The notes beneath the pieces are model-generated. The model was given only the letters and a program-made list of their open reading frames with translations, was not told the DNA's origin and did not search any database. 64,000 bases of DNA, from NCBI GenBank assembly GCA_017470605.1, contig JAFUYH010000026.1:1-64000 (forward strand), in the 5' to 3' direction. Of the stretch, positions 40,598-50,703 are shown piece after piece. Made by a program: the position numbers and the translations under genes. The DNA comes from Treponema sp. (GTDB taxonomy: Bacteria > Spirochaetota > Spirochaetia > Treponematales > Treponemataceae). The stretch's first letter is position 1; each line of letters begins with the position of its first letter.

Positions 40598-41970
40598 GCC
40601 CTATGTCCCCCTATCTGCATATTCCTCTCCAAAGCCGTTGCGCCTTCCTGCATATCAGTTCCCTTATACAGGGCATTCTTTCCATACCGCCTTATTATCC
40701 CCATCCTTGCTTCCTGCAAAGAGTTCTCCCGAACCTCTTCTGCATCCTCCGCAAAAAGGCCAGGCTGCCTTTCTTCCGCAGAAAGAAGTCCTCCCGCAGC
40801 AAGACAGATGCGCCGCACAGAAAGTCTTTTATCAACACAGCGGTCATAAATTCCCAGCACAGCCGCAACAATCAGATGTGCCGAATTGCTGGCCTCCCCC
40901 AGTTCTGCAGAACCATGAGCCGGCTTAGGAAGAAGACGTCCCCAGCCGTCATTTACAAGTTCCCCGTCATATCCGCTGCTTTCCAGCCCGGAATAATCAT
41001 AGCCCACATGAAGGGTCACTCCAGAAGCCGCAAGTTTTTTCTGAAACAAATCAAATGCAAGCCCTTCTGCCATTTCCCGAACTACAATCCTTCCCTTTTC
41101 AAAATCATAAGGCTCCGCCAGAACCTGACCTGAACTAAGACTTTTCTGCTCACTTTTATAGGCTTTTATATCTTTCATAGTGCAGGGCTCATAGCCAAAG
41201 GCATGGTCAATCAGTATTTCAGCATCAACTCCAAGAATCCTATAAAGAAGACTTTCATCTTCCAAAGCCTGCCGGGCAATATCCCCCATTGTAAACATAC
41301 AGTATTTTGCAAGGCGGGCAGAAATTCCCCTTCCAACGCGCCAAAAATCCGTCAGCGGCCTGTGCCCCCACAAAAGCCTCCTGTAAGACATTTCATCAAG
41401 TTCAGCAATCCTCACTCCATCCTTATCTGCAGGAATATGTTTGGCAACAATATCCATCGCTATCTTACAAAGATAAAGATTTGGCGCAATGCCCGCCGTT
41501 GCCGTAATTCCCGTTTCCTTTAAAACTGACTCTATCACCCTCCGGGTCAATTCATGCGCACTCACACCATAAAGCCTCAAATATCCAGTTACGTCTATAA
41601 AAACTTCATCCACAGAATATACGTGAATATCTTCATGACTGAAAAAACGCAGATAAATTCCGTAAATTTTAACAGAATATTCTATATATAGAGCCATTCG
41701 TGGAGTTGCCACAATATAGTCCAGATCCTTTCCAGTTTCACGCTTTATCTGAGCCGCTTTTGCTTCCACTTCAAAAAGCCTGCTGCGCCCGGAAAGCCCA
41801 TAAGCCTTTAAAGCAGGAGTTACAGCAAGGCAGATTGTTTTTGAAGTCCGGCTCTTATCTGCCACTACAAGCCTTGTTGTCAGAGGGTCAAGTCCCCTTT
41901 CTACACATTCCACGCTGGCATAAAATGATTTGAGGTCTATCGCTATGTACGTTCGCTTTACTTCATTCAA
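40594..41970 (-). CDS. Y-family DNA polymerase (UmuC/DinB type)
   Basis: About 458 residues. Translesion polymerase with AIDLKSFYASVECVERGLDP near the start (first catalytic Asp and steric-gate region) and VYSVDEVFIDVTGY (catalytic D-E). The HhH region and little-finger domain follow. It resembles the UvrX branch. The promoter TTGCAA (42007-42002)/TATACT (41985-41980) places transcription start near 41973, downstream of ATG codons that would extend the frame to 42015; TTG at 41970 is therefore given as a tentative start. It is coupled to a YolD-like partner. Confidence 0.88.
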   Translation of the reverse strand: MNEVKRTYIAIDLKSFYASVECVERGLDPLTTRLVVADKSRTSKTICLAVTPALKAYGLSGRSRLFEVEAKAAQIKRETGKDLDYIVATPRMALYIEYSVKIYGIYLRFFSHEDIHVYSVDEVFIDVTGYLRLYGVSAHELTRRVIESVLKETGITATAGIAPNLYLCKIAMDIVAKHIPADKDGVRIAELDEMSYRRLLWGHRPLTDFWRVGRGISARLAKYCMFTMGDIARQALEDESLLYRILGVDAEILIDHAFGYEPCTMKDIKAYKSEQKSLSSGQVLAEPYDFEKGRIVVREMAEGLAFDLFQKKLAASGVTLHVGYDYSGLESSGYDGELVNDGWGRLLPKPAHGSAELGEASNSAHLIVAAVLGIYDRCVDKRLSVRRICLAAGGLLSAEERQPGLFAEDAEEVRENSLQEARMGIIRRYGKNALYKGTDMQEGATALERNMQIGGHRA

Positions 41971-42015
41971 GATAACATAAGTATAGCACATTTTTATATT
42001 GTTGCAACTATACAT

Positions 42016-42170
42016 TGCAAATTAATATGAAAAAAAAAACAGGGAGCACCTTATAGACAGTCACATCAAAACGGCTCCCAGTCATGAAACCGATTTTGTG
42101 AAACCGCGGTCTAGACCAGACCTGTAAAAACTCATTTTTTTTGACAATCTGCATAAAATCATGGTAGAAT
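42016..42170 (+). promoter_or_regulatory. Intergenic hairpin and promoter of the chemotaxis receptor
   Basis: GGGAGC (42042-42047) pairs with GCTCCC about 27 nt later. The promoter TTGACA (42141-42146), 18 bp, TAGAAT (42165-42170) is a good sigma-70-type match for the downstream gene. Confidence 0.6.
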
Positions 42171-42223
42171 ATAGGATATTTAACAAGTATTGTCCTTGCG
42201 GATTATTAAGGAGTAAGACATCT

Positions 42224-44089
42224 ATGGAAAATAAAAAAAGCATCCCCTGGTACGGTTACATGATGATTTCGCTGATTTTCGTTGCACCTCCAATCATGAT
42301 AACACCGTTTGCCCTTATCTCAAAATTAATGAAACCTTATGAGTATCTGGCAGTAATGTCCTCACCTCATACCCTTCTTGTTGCACTGTTAATTTTTGCA
42401 ACCGGCATAGCATTTTCAATCATTCAGAAAAAGAATGTCGAATCCTATGACGGCAGCCCGGAATCAGCGGCTAAAATAAATAAGAAACTTAAACTGATTG
42501 GAACAGTTATTATTGTTTTTGCCCTCCTTTATTCATTTCTTCTTGCAGGAGCAATTACTGCAGCCATTTCTACAAAGGGTATTCAGCTTGAATCAATGCA
42601 GGGTGAATCTCCGGCACTTATCATCTATCTATTTACTTTTGGAGTTTATCTTGACACTGCCCTTTTGTGCTATGTAATTCAGGTAAGAACTACAGAACCA
42701 TTCATGAGCCACATTCCATTCTCTAAGTCGCAGATTTCCATGGATATTACCCAGAGAAACCTTCTTACACTTATTTTTGCCCTTACAGCAACTATGTGTC
42801 TTATCTTGAGTATTGTCCTGCAGCCTGCAACTATTGCAGAAGGACAAAAGGCAATTATCCGCGAAGTTCTTCCTGTTGTTGTTTTTGCCGTTGTACTCTT
42901 CTTTGTTATTGAATCACTTCTTGTTGGTGACATCAAATCCTGTCTTACAGCAATAACAAACCTTACTCACGCAATGACAGACAGAGACTTTACCGTTCCA
43001 GATGAAGACGCAAAAAACCGTTCTGAACTTGGTGTAATTGTACAGGAAGCAAACACTCTTAAAAACCAGACAAGAGAAGTAATGCGCAATATGAACGTTT
43101 CTGCCCAGACTACAGTAAAACAGTCTGATGACATGGTAAAAAACATGGACTATACAAAAGAAAACGTTGGCAGCATTACAGAAGCAATCAGCAGCATTAA
43201 ATCTGAAATTGAAAGTCAGGCATCCGGCGTTCAGGAATCAAACAGCGCAGTTGAACAGATTATGGGAAACATCCGCTCCCTGAACAACGCCATTGAAACA
43301 CAGGCTTCCGGCGTTACCCAGTCTTCTGCCGCAGTAGAAGAAATGGTTGCAAACGTTGCCAGCGTTACCCAGATTCTTGAAAAAAATACTGCTTCTGTAA
43401 CAGAACTTACAGACGCTTCTGAAAAAGGACAGAAAACCGTAAAAACTGCGGTAGAAGCCGCAGAAAGCGTAATGCAGCAGTCAGAAGGAATCCTGCAGGC
43501 TTCAGGAATGATTCAGAGCATTGCAAGCCGCACAAACCTTCTTGCCATGAATGCCGCAATTGAATCTGCCCATGCAGGTGAAGCAGGAAAAGGCTTTGCT
43601 GTTGTTGCAGAAGAAATCAGAAAACTTGCAGAACAGTCCAGTGACCAGAGCAAGATGATTGATGAAAACCTTCACTCACTTTCTGAAGGAATTGCAAAGA
43701 TTGCAGATGACATTAAGCTTGTAGAAGAAGTATTCTCAAGCATCTATGAACTTACCCAGACTGTAAAGACTCAGGAATCTGTAATTTCAAATGCCATGAC
43801 CGAACAGAATTCCGGTAACCAGCAGATACTTCAGGCAATGCGGGCCATCAGCGATTCAACTACAGAAGTTAAAAACGGTTCTGCAGAAATGCTCGTAGGT
43901 GGAGAGCAGATTATGAAAGAAATGCACAACCTGCAGGAAATTACTTCAAGCATTTCAGACAGCATGGTTCAGATTACAGGCTTCTCAAATCAGATTTCAG
44001 ATGCAGTTCAGATTACAACGGCTTCTACAAATCAGACCCAGCAGAGCCTTACAAAAATCATGCAGGATTTAAGCAAGTTCTCGCTTTAA
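42224..44089 (+). CDS. Methyl-accepting chemotaxis protein
   Basis: About 621 residues. Six hydrophobic helices occupy residues about 10-230 with only short loops and no periplasmic sensor domain. A HAMP-like linker ([21 protein letters not shown]) leads to a long cytoplasmic coiled coil. The hairpin tip has the strongly conserved [20 protein letters not shown] then [19 protein letters not shown], which binds CheA/CheW. It senses membrane or energy state rather than a periplasmic ligand, by inference. AAGGAG lies 10 nt before the ATG at 42224. Confidence 0.95.
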   Translation: MENKKSIPWYGYMMISLIFVAPPIMITPFALISKLMKPYEYLAVMSSPHTLLVALLIFATGIAFSIIQKKNVESYDGSPESAAKINKKLKLIGTVIIVFALLYSFLLAGAITAAISTKGIQLESMQGESPALIIYLFTFGVYLDTALLCYVIQVRTTEPFMSHIPFSKSQISMDITQRNLLTLIFALTATMCLILSIVLQPATIAEGQKAIIREVLPVVVFAVVLFFVIESLLVGDIKSCLTAITNLTHAMTDRDFTVPDEDAKNRSELGVIVQEANTLKNQTREVMRNMNVSAQTTVKQSDDMVKNMDYTKENVGSITEAISSIKSEIESQASGVQESNSAVEQIMGNIRSLNNAIETQASGVTQSSAAVEEMVANVASVTQILEKNTASVTELTDASEKGQKTVKTAVEAAESVMQQSEGILQASGMIQSIASRTNLLAMNAAIESAHAGEAGKGFAVVAEEIRKLAEQSSDQSKMIDENLHSLSEGIAKIADDIKLVEEVFSSIYELTQTVKTQESVISNAMTEQNSGNQQILQAMRAISDSTTEVKNGSAEMLVGGEQIMKEMHNLQEITSSISDSMVQITGFSNQISDAVQITTASTNQTQQSLTKIMQDLSKFSL

Positions 44090-44119
44090 TCTGATGAAAT
44101 TCTGACTTTTTTATGATAT

Positions 44120-44160
44120 ACTCCTGTGTAAGGATAAAACCTAACACAGGAGTTTTTTTT
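44120..44160 (+). terminator. Hairpin between chemotaxis gene and dnaE containing the dnaE ribosome-binding site
   Basis: ACTCCTGTGT (44120-44129) and ACACAGGAGT (44144-44153) are followed by a T run that ends at the dnaE ATG. The right arm contains AGGAG, so the folded hairpin hides the dnaE Shine-Dalgarno. A TATGATATACT box at about 44112-44122 could be a -10 just inside it. Confidence 0.7.
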
Positions 44161-47100
44161 ATGGCTGACTATCACGTTTTTCCAGATGCCCCGGAAGGCA
44201 CCCCAGTTGCAAACTTTGTTCATCTTCATGTTCACTCAGACTATTCCCTTCTGGACTCCTGTGCAACTCTGGATAAACTTGTTGCAAAGGCAAAATCGCT
44301 TAATATGCCGGCCCTTGCCCTTACCGACCATGGAAATATGTTCGGTGCCCTGAACTTTGAAAAACTCTGTCATGTAAACGGAATAAATCCTATTGTTGGA
44401 GAAGAATTTTACGTTGCCTACGGAAGCCATTTTGAAAAGAATGATGTTCCCTACAGTCACAAGGGAGAAGAAGGCGACCGCAAGGCCCACTACTTTCACT
44501 TAATCCTCCTTTGTGAAAATCAGAAAGGCTATGAAAATATGTGCTGGCTTTCTTCGCTTGCCTATACAGAAGGCCTTTACTACGGAAAACCCCGCATAGA
44601 CTGGGAACTTCTTGAAAAATATCACGAAGGACTTATATGCTGTTCGGCCTGTATTCAGGGTGAACTGCCCCAGCTTCTTCTTGCAGGAATGGATGCAGAG
44701 GCAGAAGAACTTGCCTTAAAATACAAAAATCTTTTTGGCCCTGACCGCTATTACATTGAACTTCAGGACCACGGAATTCCAGACCAGAAAATTGTTGCAG
44801 AAAAAATGATTGCACTGGCTCACAAGCTGGACATTCCTCTTGTCGTTACAAACGATATTCACTATGTAGAAAAAGAAGACGCAATCGCTCAGGATGCCCT
44901 GCGCTGTATCGGCTTTAAGAATCTTCTTCATGAAAAACACGCAAAAATGGGCGGAGATGAAGATCTGGACAACTGGTACTTTAAGACTGAAGAGGAAATG
45001 CGTTCCCTCTTCCCTCAGTGCCCGGAAGCCTACGACAATACAATCAAGATTGCAAATATGTGTAATCTTACCATCAAGCAGTATTCCACCCCGGAACTTA
45101 AAGAATGTCTCCCTCGCTTTGAACTTCCTGCCGAATTCCGCACTCACGGAGACGACTATCAGAGCGACCAGAATGACTATGTAAGATACCTTGTAGAAGA
45201 AGGCTTAAAGAAACGCTACAAGGAAATTACCCCGGAAATCCGAGAGCGTGCAGACTACGAAATGGGAATCATCTTTTCCATGGGATTTTCCGGCTACTTC
45301 CTTATTGTATGGGAATTCATCAACTGGTCTAAATCTACCTGGGATAATGTGAATAACAGGCCCAAGCCTTACATTCCAATAGGCCCGGGGCGTGGTTCGG
45401 GTGCAGGTTCCCTTGTAGCCTACGCCATGACCATTACAGATATTGACCCCTTCCGATTTGGTCTGATTTTTGAACGCTTTTTGAATCCTGAACGTGTATC
45501 CATGCCGGATTTTGACGTTGACATGGACTTCGATTACCGCCAGGACATCATCCAGCATACAAGAGATTTGTACGGAGACAAAAACGTAGGGCATATCGTA
45601 ACATTTGGTACATTAAAACCAAAGAACTGCATTGCAGATGTTGGCCGCGTTCTGGGAATACCTCTTTCAGAAGTCAACATGCTCAAAAAATGTATTCCAG
45701 ATAATCCTAAGGCAAAACTCAAGGATGCCTTTAGCGAACCAACCGAAAAAATGCCGGATGGCGGTCAGCTTATTCCTTACAAAGATGACCCCCGCTATCA
45801 GGAACTTTTTAATCTTGCATTCCGCCTTGAAGGAGTAAAAAGGAATACAGGTCTTCATGCCTCTGGAATGGTAATCGGCTTGACGGAACTTCCAAACTGG
45901 GCACCTGTATTCAAAGACCCTAAAACAGGAGAAGTTGGCGTTCAGTACACAATGGATATTATTGAACCTTGCGGACTTGTAAAGTTTGACTACCTTGGTC
46001 TGAAAACCCTTTCTTTAATCCGCTATGCAGAAGCCATCATAAACAAGCACCGCGCCCCTGGAACTCCAGAATTCGTTACGGCAAATGTAAGCGAAAGTGA
46101 CCCTAAGACCTTTGAACTTTTTAAGAGGGGAGACTCTGTTGCCGTATTCCAGTTTGAAAGCCCGGGAATGCAGAAAATCCTCCGTCAGTTCCAGCCTGAA
46201 AAACTGGAAGACCTTGTTGCCTTGAATGCCCTCTACCGCCCGGGACCTATGGACTGTATTCCTCAGTACATTGAAGGTAAGTGGCACCCGGAAACCGTTC
46301 ACTATCCTGACCCTTCACTGGAAGACCTTCTTAAAGAAACCTACGGTGTAATGGTTTATCAGGAACAGATTATGAAGGTTGCCCAGATTATTGCAGGCTT
46401 TTCTCTTGGTGGTGCAGATATGCTGCGACGAGCCATGGGTAAGAAAAAGCCAGAAGTTCTTATGGGCAAAAAAAAGGACTTCGTTGAAGGGGCCCTTAAA
46501 AACGGACATACAGAAAAACATGCCGAAGAGATTTTTGACATCATGGTTCCATTCGCAGGCTACGGATTTAATAAGTCTCATGCGGCAGCATATTCGGTTC
46601 TTGCCTACCGCACAGGCTGGCTAAAAGCCCACTACCCTGCTGAATTTATGGCGGCAAACCTTACCAACGAAATTACATCTACAGACGGACTTCCTTTCTA
46701 TATAGAAGAAGCCCGCAAAATGGGAGTTCCTGTTGATGCCCCGGACGTAAACCGTTCCGATGTTATTTTTGACGTTGTAGACGGCCGCATTGTTTTTGGA
46801 CTCAAGGGAATTAAAGGAATGGGAGAAGGAGCGGCTCAGGCAATTGTTGCAGAAAGAGAAAAAAACGGCAAGTTTACTTCTTTCATGGATTTTATAAAAA
46901 GAGTCGGTGCCCTTGTTGAGCGGGATGAAGAAGGACGTGAAAAGACTCTGGTAAACAAAAAGGCTATTGAAGTTCTTATAAAAACAGGAGCCTTTGATCA
47001 CGTTGGCGAAGAAGAAGGAAAGGTCATGAACCGCCCTACCCTGCTGGCTAATATGGAAGCCGCCCTGGATTTTGTTTCTGATGTACTTGAAGACAAGAAA

Positions 47101-47883
47101 AAAGGGCAAGGCGACTTGTTCGGAGATTTGGGAGAAGAAGAACAGAGTTATACTGACTATAAATTCAAGATTATAGATGACCTGCCCCGCATGGAACTTT
47201 TAACCATGGAAAAGGAATGTATCGGCTGCTATGTAAGCGGACATCCTCTTGATGATTACAAAAAAGCAATTGAACGTGCTGTCACAGTAAGGGCAAGTAA
47301 TATAGACAGGGTTGCGGCAGAAAGCAAGGCCGAAAAAGCAGCCCTTGAAGCAAGCGGGGCAAAATTCTGGCAGATAAAGGATGCAGGAAAAAGCTACACA
47401 GCACTTGGCATGATTACAGGAATTCATGAAATCACTACCAAAAAAGGAGCCCGCATGGCCTTTGCAAAACTGAATGACTATGACGGCCAGATAGACCTTA
47501 CTTTCTTTCCTAAAACATGGGAGAGTCTGAAAGCAAATCTGGAAGACGGAAGCGTTTACGCCTTCAAAGGCAAGGTTGACGGTTCAAGAGACACACCTTC
47601 ATTGATTGTAGATTCAATTGAAGATGCTTCTAAACTTGAAACACACGCGGCAAATTCCGTTCACATTATGCTGAGTCCTAATTACAACAGTCAATCAGCT
47701 TTAATAGATTTACGTGATTTTTTATTTGAAAAATCAGGTAATTGTTCAGTATATTTTCATATAGACACAGGAAATAATCCTTATGTCGTAAAAGCTACCC
47801 AGCAGATTTCCATGAATGCAGACGACAATTCGTTAAGAATGCTCAGGGATTTTGCATCCGTAAAAGAAGTCTGGGTAGAATAA
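44161..47883 (+). CDS. dnaE: DNA polymerase III alpha subunit
   Basis: About 1240-residue replicative polymerase (C family, DnaE1 type). The N-terminal PHP domain has FVHLHVHSDYSLLDS and LALTDHGNMFG. The palm has GPGRGSGAGSLVAYA and the catalytic aspartates in MPDFDVDMDF. GVMVYQEQIMKVAQ and YGFNKSHAAAYSVLAYRTGW follow in the fingers and helix-hairpin-helix region. A C-terminal OB-fold (about 1080-1170, ALGMITGIHEITTKKGARMA) ends the typical order. The ATG at 44161 has AGGAG inside a hairpin. Monocistronic or followed by the YggT gene after 72 bp. Confidence 0.98.
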   Translation: MADYHVFPDAPEGTPVANFVHLHVHSDYSLLDSCATLDKLVAKAKSLNMPALALTDHGNMFGALNFEKLCHVNGINPIVGEEFYVAYGSHFEKNDVPYSHKGEEGDRKAHYFHLILLCENQKGYENMCWLSSLAYTEGLYYGKPRIDWELLEKYHEGLICCSACIQGELPQLLLAGMDAEAEELALKYKNLFGPDRYYIELQDHGIPDQKIVAEKMIALAHKLDIPLVVTNDIHYVEKEDAIAQDALRCIGFKNLLHEKHAKMGGDEDLDNWYFKTEEEMRSLFPQCPEAYDNTIKIANMCNLTIKQYSTPELKECLPRFELPAEFRTHGDDYQSDQNDYVRYLVEEGLKKRYKEITPEIRERADYEMGIIFSMGFSGYFLIVWEFINWSKSTWDNVNNRPKPYIPIGPGRGSGAGSLVAYAMTITDIDPFRFGLIFERFLNPERVSMPDFDVDMDFDYRQDIIQHTRDLYGDKNVGHIVTFGTLKPKNCIADVGRVLGIPLSEVNMLKKCIPDNPKAKLKDAFSEPTEKMPDGGQLIPYKDDPRYQELFNLAFRLEGVKRNTGLHASGMVIGLTELPNWAPVFKDPKTGEVGVQYTMDIIEPCGLVKFDYLGLKTLSLIRYAEAIINKHRAPGTPEFVTANVSESDPKTFELFKRGDSVAVFQFESPGMQKILRQFQPEKLEDLVALNALYRPGPMDCIPQYIEGKWHPETVHYPDPSLEDLLKETYGVMVYQEQIMKVAQIIAGFSLGGADMLRRAMGKKKPEVLMGKKKDFVEGALKNGHTEKHAEEIFDIMVPFAGYGFNKSHAAAYSVLAYRTGWLKAHYPAEFMAANLTNEITSTDGLPFYIEEARKMGVPVDAPDVNRSDVIFDVVDGRIVFGLKGIKGMGEGAAQAIVAEREKNGKFTSFMDFIKRVGALVERDEEGREKTLVNKKAIEVLIKTGAFDHVGEEEGKVMNRPTLLANMEAALDFVSDVLEDKKKGQGDLFGDLGEEEQSYTDYKFKIIDDLPRMELLTMEKECIGCYVSGHPLDDYKKAIERAVTVRASNIDRVAAESKAEKAALEASGAKFWQIKDAGKSYTALGMITGIHEITTKKGARMAFAKLNDYDGQIDLTFFPKTWESLKANLEDGSVYAFKGKVDGSRDTPSLIVDSIEDASKLETHAANSVHIMLSPNYNSQSALIDLRDFLFEKSGNCSVYFHIDTGNNPYVVKATQQISMNADDNSLRMLRDFASVKEVWVE

Positions 47884-47955
47884 AAAAAAGACGATTCAGA
47901 AGTCAGCGTTCTTTTTCACTTTCTTCTGAACAGTCTCTAAGTTACAGGAGATTTT

Positions 47956-48549
47956 ATGGTTCAAATAATTCTTTCGACCCTAACGACAATTATAACAGTC
48001 TATACGCTTTGCTGCTTCATCTATATCATTATTTCATGGCTCCCGGGCGTAAAATTTACAAAATTCGGCAGGATAATTTCTGCAATCTGCGAACCATACA
48101 TGAATCTTTTTTCCAGAATCGGATTTTTACGAATTGGAAACATAGATTTTTCACCGATTATTTCCATCGGGCTTCTTTCCCTGGCTTCATCAATTCTAGG
48201 AGGGATTCAGGCAACAGGAAGAATCTATTTTGGAGGAATTCTTCAGCAAATCATAATAATGCTCTGGGGAATTGTACAGTCCATCACAGGGCTTTTATTC
48301 ATCATAGTTCTCATCAGATGGATTGTTCTTATGACAAACAAAGGTTATACACCATACGATTCACCATGGGCTCAGGTAGACAAGATGATTTCTCCGCTTT
48401 CCTATAAAATCACAAGCACTTTCATAAAAACTCAGTTCAGCTATCAGAAATCACTTTTAGTTACCTGGATTGTACTTATTGCCTTTATTTTTGCAGGAAA
48501 CATTCTGACCAGAATTCTTGCAATTCTTTGTGCAAACATTCCTTTTTAG
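47956..48549 (+). CDS. YggT-family membrane protein
   Basis: 197 residues with four or five hydrophobic helices in two YggT repeats: CCFIYIIISWLPGVKFTKFG followed by ICEPYMNLFSRIGFLRIGNIDFSP, then a second copy about 100-190 (PLSYKITSTF). An inner-membrane protein of uncertain role, linked in other bacteria to division or osmotic stress. CAGGAGATTTT gives a good Shine-Dalgarno. It ends 12 bp before recG, so probably forms an operon with it. Confidence 0.88.
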   Translation: MVQIILSTLTTIITVYTLCCFIYIIISWLPGVKFTKFGRIISAICEPYMNLFSRIGFLRIGNIDFSPIISIGLLSLASSILGGIQATGRIYFGGILQQIIIMLWGIVQSITGLLFIIVLIRWIVLMTNKGYTPYDSPWAQVDKMISPLSYKITSTFIKTQFSYQKSLLVTWIVLIAFIFAGNILTRILAILCANIPF

Positions 48550-48561
48550 AAAGCCCGGATT

Positions 48562-50703
48562 TTGAAAGTAAGTGATATAAAAACGCCGGTTTCAAGCATA
48601 GCCGGCGTGGGACCGCAGCTAACTAAACTTCTCGCAAAACAGAATGTCTTTACTGTAGGAGACCTGCTTCAATATTATCCCCGCGATTACGAAGACAGAA
48701 CTAAAAAAATCACCTTGAATCAATTTGAACTTGGCAAAGTTCATACAGTTGCCCAGGTTATGGGGCAGGAGTGGTTCGGTTACGGCAACATGAAGACTCT
48801 GAAAGTAATTATAAATGACGGAAGTGCCAGCGCAGAACTTATCTGTTTTAACCGTTCATTTCTGGAAAAACTTCTTATTCCCGGCAGTCTTATTACGGTA
48901 ACAGGACAATTTGCCGTAAAATACGGAAGGCTCCAGAGTACATCATTTGAAGCAGTAAAAATGGAAATTCCGGAAGAATTCCGCGAACATATAAAAGAAT
49001 TCCGTCTTGACTCCATTCAGCCGGCGGACTGTGGTGTAATTCCCCTTTACCACCTCACAGAAGGTCTTACCCAAAAAGCCCTTTCAAAGGCTATTGCAAA
49101 AGCCCTGCAGCAGTATGCACACGGAATAGAAGATGAAATTCCTTTAGAAATCCGCCAGAAACGCAATTTTATTGCAAAACAGGATGCCATACGCCTTATT
49201 CATCAACCTCAAAGCATTGCCCAGGCACAGGAAGCCCGCAAAACTCTTGCTTACGAAGAACTCTATCAGTTTCAAAAAGTGATTCTGGAGAGGGCAAACA
49301 GACGCAAGGGCTCCCTTAAAGAGGCAGAGGGCCTGCAGAATCTTGATGAAGAAAGCTTTAAAAAAGACCTTTCACCTCTGCAAAAACAGCTTCTGGAAAG
49401 ACTTCCCTTTTCCCTGACAGCAGACCAGCAGAAAGTTATTTATGAAATGAATGCAGAAATAGACAGAAGCTACAGGGAAAGGGAGCGGATATTAAACCAG
49501 CTGGAAAGGGGGATGCCTTCTCCTGTGCGTCCGTCTTTTACAATGTCACGTCTTTTGCAGGGGGACGTAGGCTCCGGGAAAACCCTAGTTTCTTTTTTTG
49601 CCTGCCTTAGAATAATCAACTGGAAAGGCCAGTGCGCCCTGATGGCGCCAACAGAACTTCTTGCCCGCCAGCACGCAGAAAATGCCGCCCGCCTGCTGGA
49701 ACCTCTTGGAATCCGGACTGCATTTCTTACGGGAAACCTGAAGGCTGCAGGGCGCAACCAGCTTTTACGGGCCCTCAAAGACGGAGAAATTGACCTTGTA
49801 GTCGGAACCCACGCACTTTTTTCCAGCAATGTTGCCTACAAAGATTTGCAGCTTGCCGTAATAGATGAACAGCACCGCTTTGGCGTTCAGCAGAGGCAGG
49901 CAATCATAGAAAAAGGCAGGCGCACGGTTATGGGCTTTACCTTTGAAGCAAACCTTCTTATGATGAGTGCCACACCAATTCCGCAGAGTCTTGCCCTAAC
50001 CTTGTTTGGAGATTTAGACATTTCCACAATCCACACAAAACCTCTTGGCCGCAAGGAAATTACGACCTACCTTGTAAAAGAAGGAAACGAAATAAATGCC
50101 TACGAAGCAGTACGAAAGGAACTTATGCAGGGACGTCAGGCCTATTTTGTTTACCCGGCCATAGACAGCGATGAAAACATAAAATCTGCAGAAAAAGCCT
50201 TTACCCATCTTCGCGACCACATTTATCCTCAGTACAAATGCGCCCTGCTCCACAGCAAAATAGATGAAGAAGAAAGTGTTCAGATTCTGAAAGCCTTCCG
50301 GGACGGAGAAATACAGATTCTTGCGGCAACAACCGTAATAGAAGTTGGCGTTGATGTTCCCAATGCCACATGCATGGTAATTGAGCAGGCAGACCGATTC
50401 GGCATGGCCCAGCTTCACCAGCTCAGGGGGCGGGTTGGAAGAGGCAGCCAGCAGTCTTTCTGCTTTTTGATTTACAGCAAGGATATTACAGAAACAGGAA
50501 TAGAAAGGATGAAAGCCCTGCGCCAGAGTACGGACGGCTTTTTTATTGCAGAAGAAGATTTAAAAACAAGAGGCCCCGGAGAACTTTCCGGGACCTTACA
50601 GGCTGGCGCACTGGAATTCAGAATTGCAGACCTTTCACAGGATTCAAAACTTCTGGATTATGCCAGAGCCGACCTCGTAGAAGAATTTTCTGCAAAAAAT
50701 TAA
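48562..50703 (+). CDS. recG: ATP-dependent DNA helicase RecG
   Basis: 713-residue branched-DNA helicase that reverses stalled forks. An N-terminal wedge/OB domain (about 60-160) is followed by helicase domain 1 with Walker A GDVGSGKTLVS and Walker B VIDEQHRFGVQQR (the DEQH and RFG characteristic of RecG), domain 2 with AATTVIEVGVDVPNAT and QLRGRVGRG, and a C-terminal RecG segment. The start is TTG, with no clear ribosome-binding site, 12 bp after the YggT gene. It overlaps the convergent sigma-factor gene by 4 bp. Confidence 0.97.
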   Translation: MKVSDIKTPVSSIAGVGPQLTKLLAKQNVFTVGDLLQYYPRDYEDRTKKITLNQFELGKVHTVAQVMGQEWFGYGNMKTLKVIINDGSASAELICFNRSFLEKLLIPGSLITVTGQFAVKYGRLQSTSFEAVKMEIPEEFREHIKEFRLDSIQPADCGVIPLYHLTEGLTQKALSKAIAKALQQYAHGIEDEIPLEIRQKRNFIAKQDAIRLIHQPQSIAQAQEARKTLAYEELYQFQKVILERANRRKGSLKEAEGLQNLDEESFKKDLSPLQKQLLERLPFSLTADQQKVIYEMNAEIDRSYRERERILNQLERGMPSPVRPSFTMSRLLQGDVGSGKTLVSFFACLRIINWKGQCALMAPTELLARQHAENAARLLEPLGIRTAFLTGNLKAAGRNQLLRALKDGEIDLVVGTHALFSSNVAYKDLQLAVIDEQHRFGVQQRQAIIEKGRRTVMGFTFEANLLMMSATPIPQSLALTLFGDLDISTIHTKPLGRKEITTYLVKEGNEINAYEAVRKELMQGRQAYFVYPAIDSDENIKSAEKAFTHLRDHIYPQYKCALLHSKIDEEESVQILKAFRDGEIQILAATTVIEVGVDVPNATCMVIEQADRFGMAQLHQLRGRVGRGSQQSFCFLIYSKDITETGIERMKALRQSTDGFFIAEEDLKTRGPGELSGTLQAGALEFRIADLSQDSKLLDYARADLVEEFSAKN

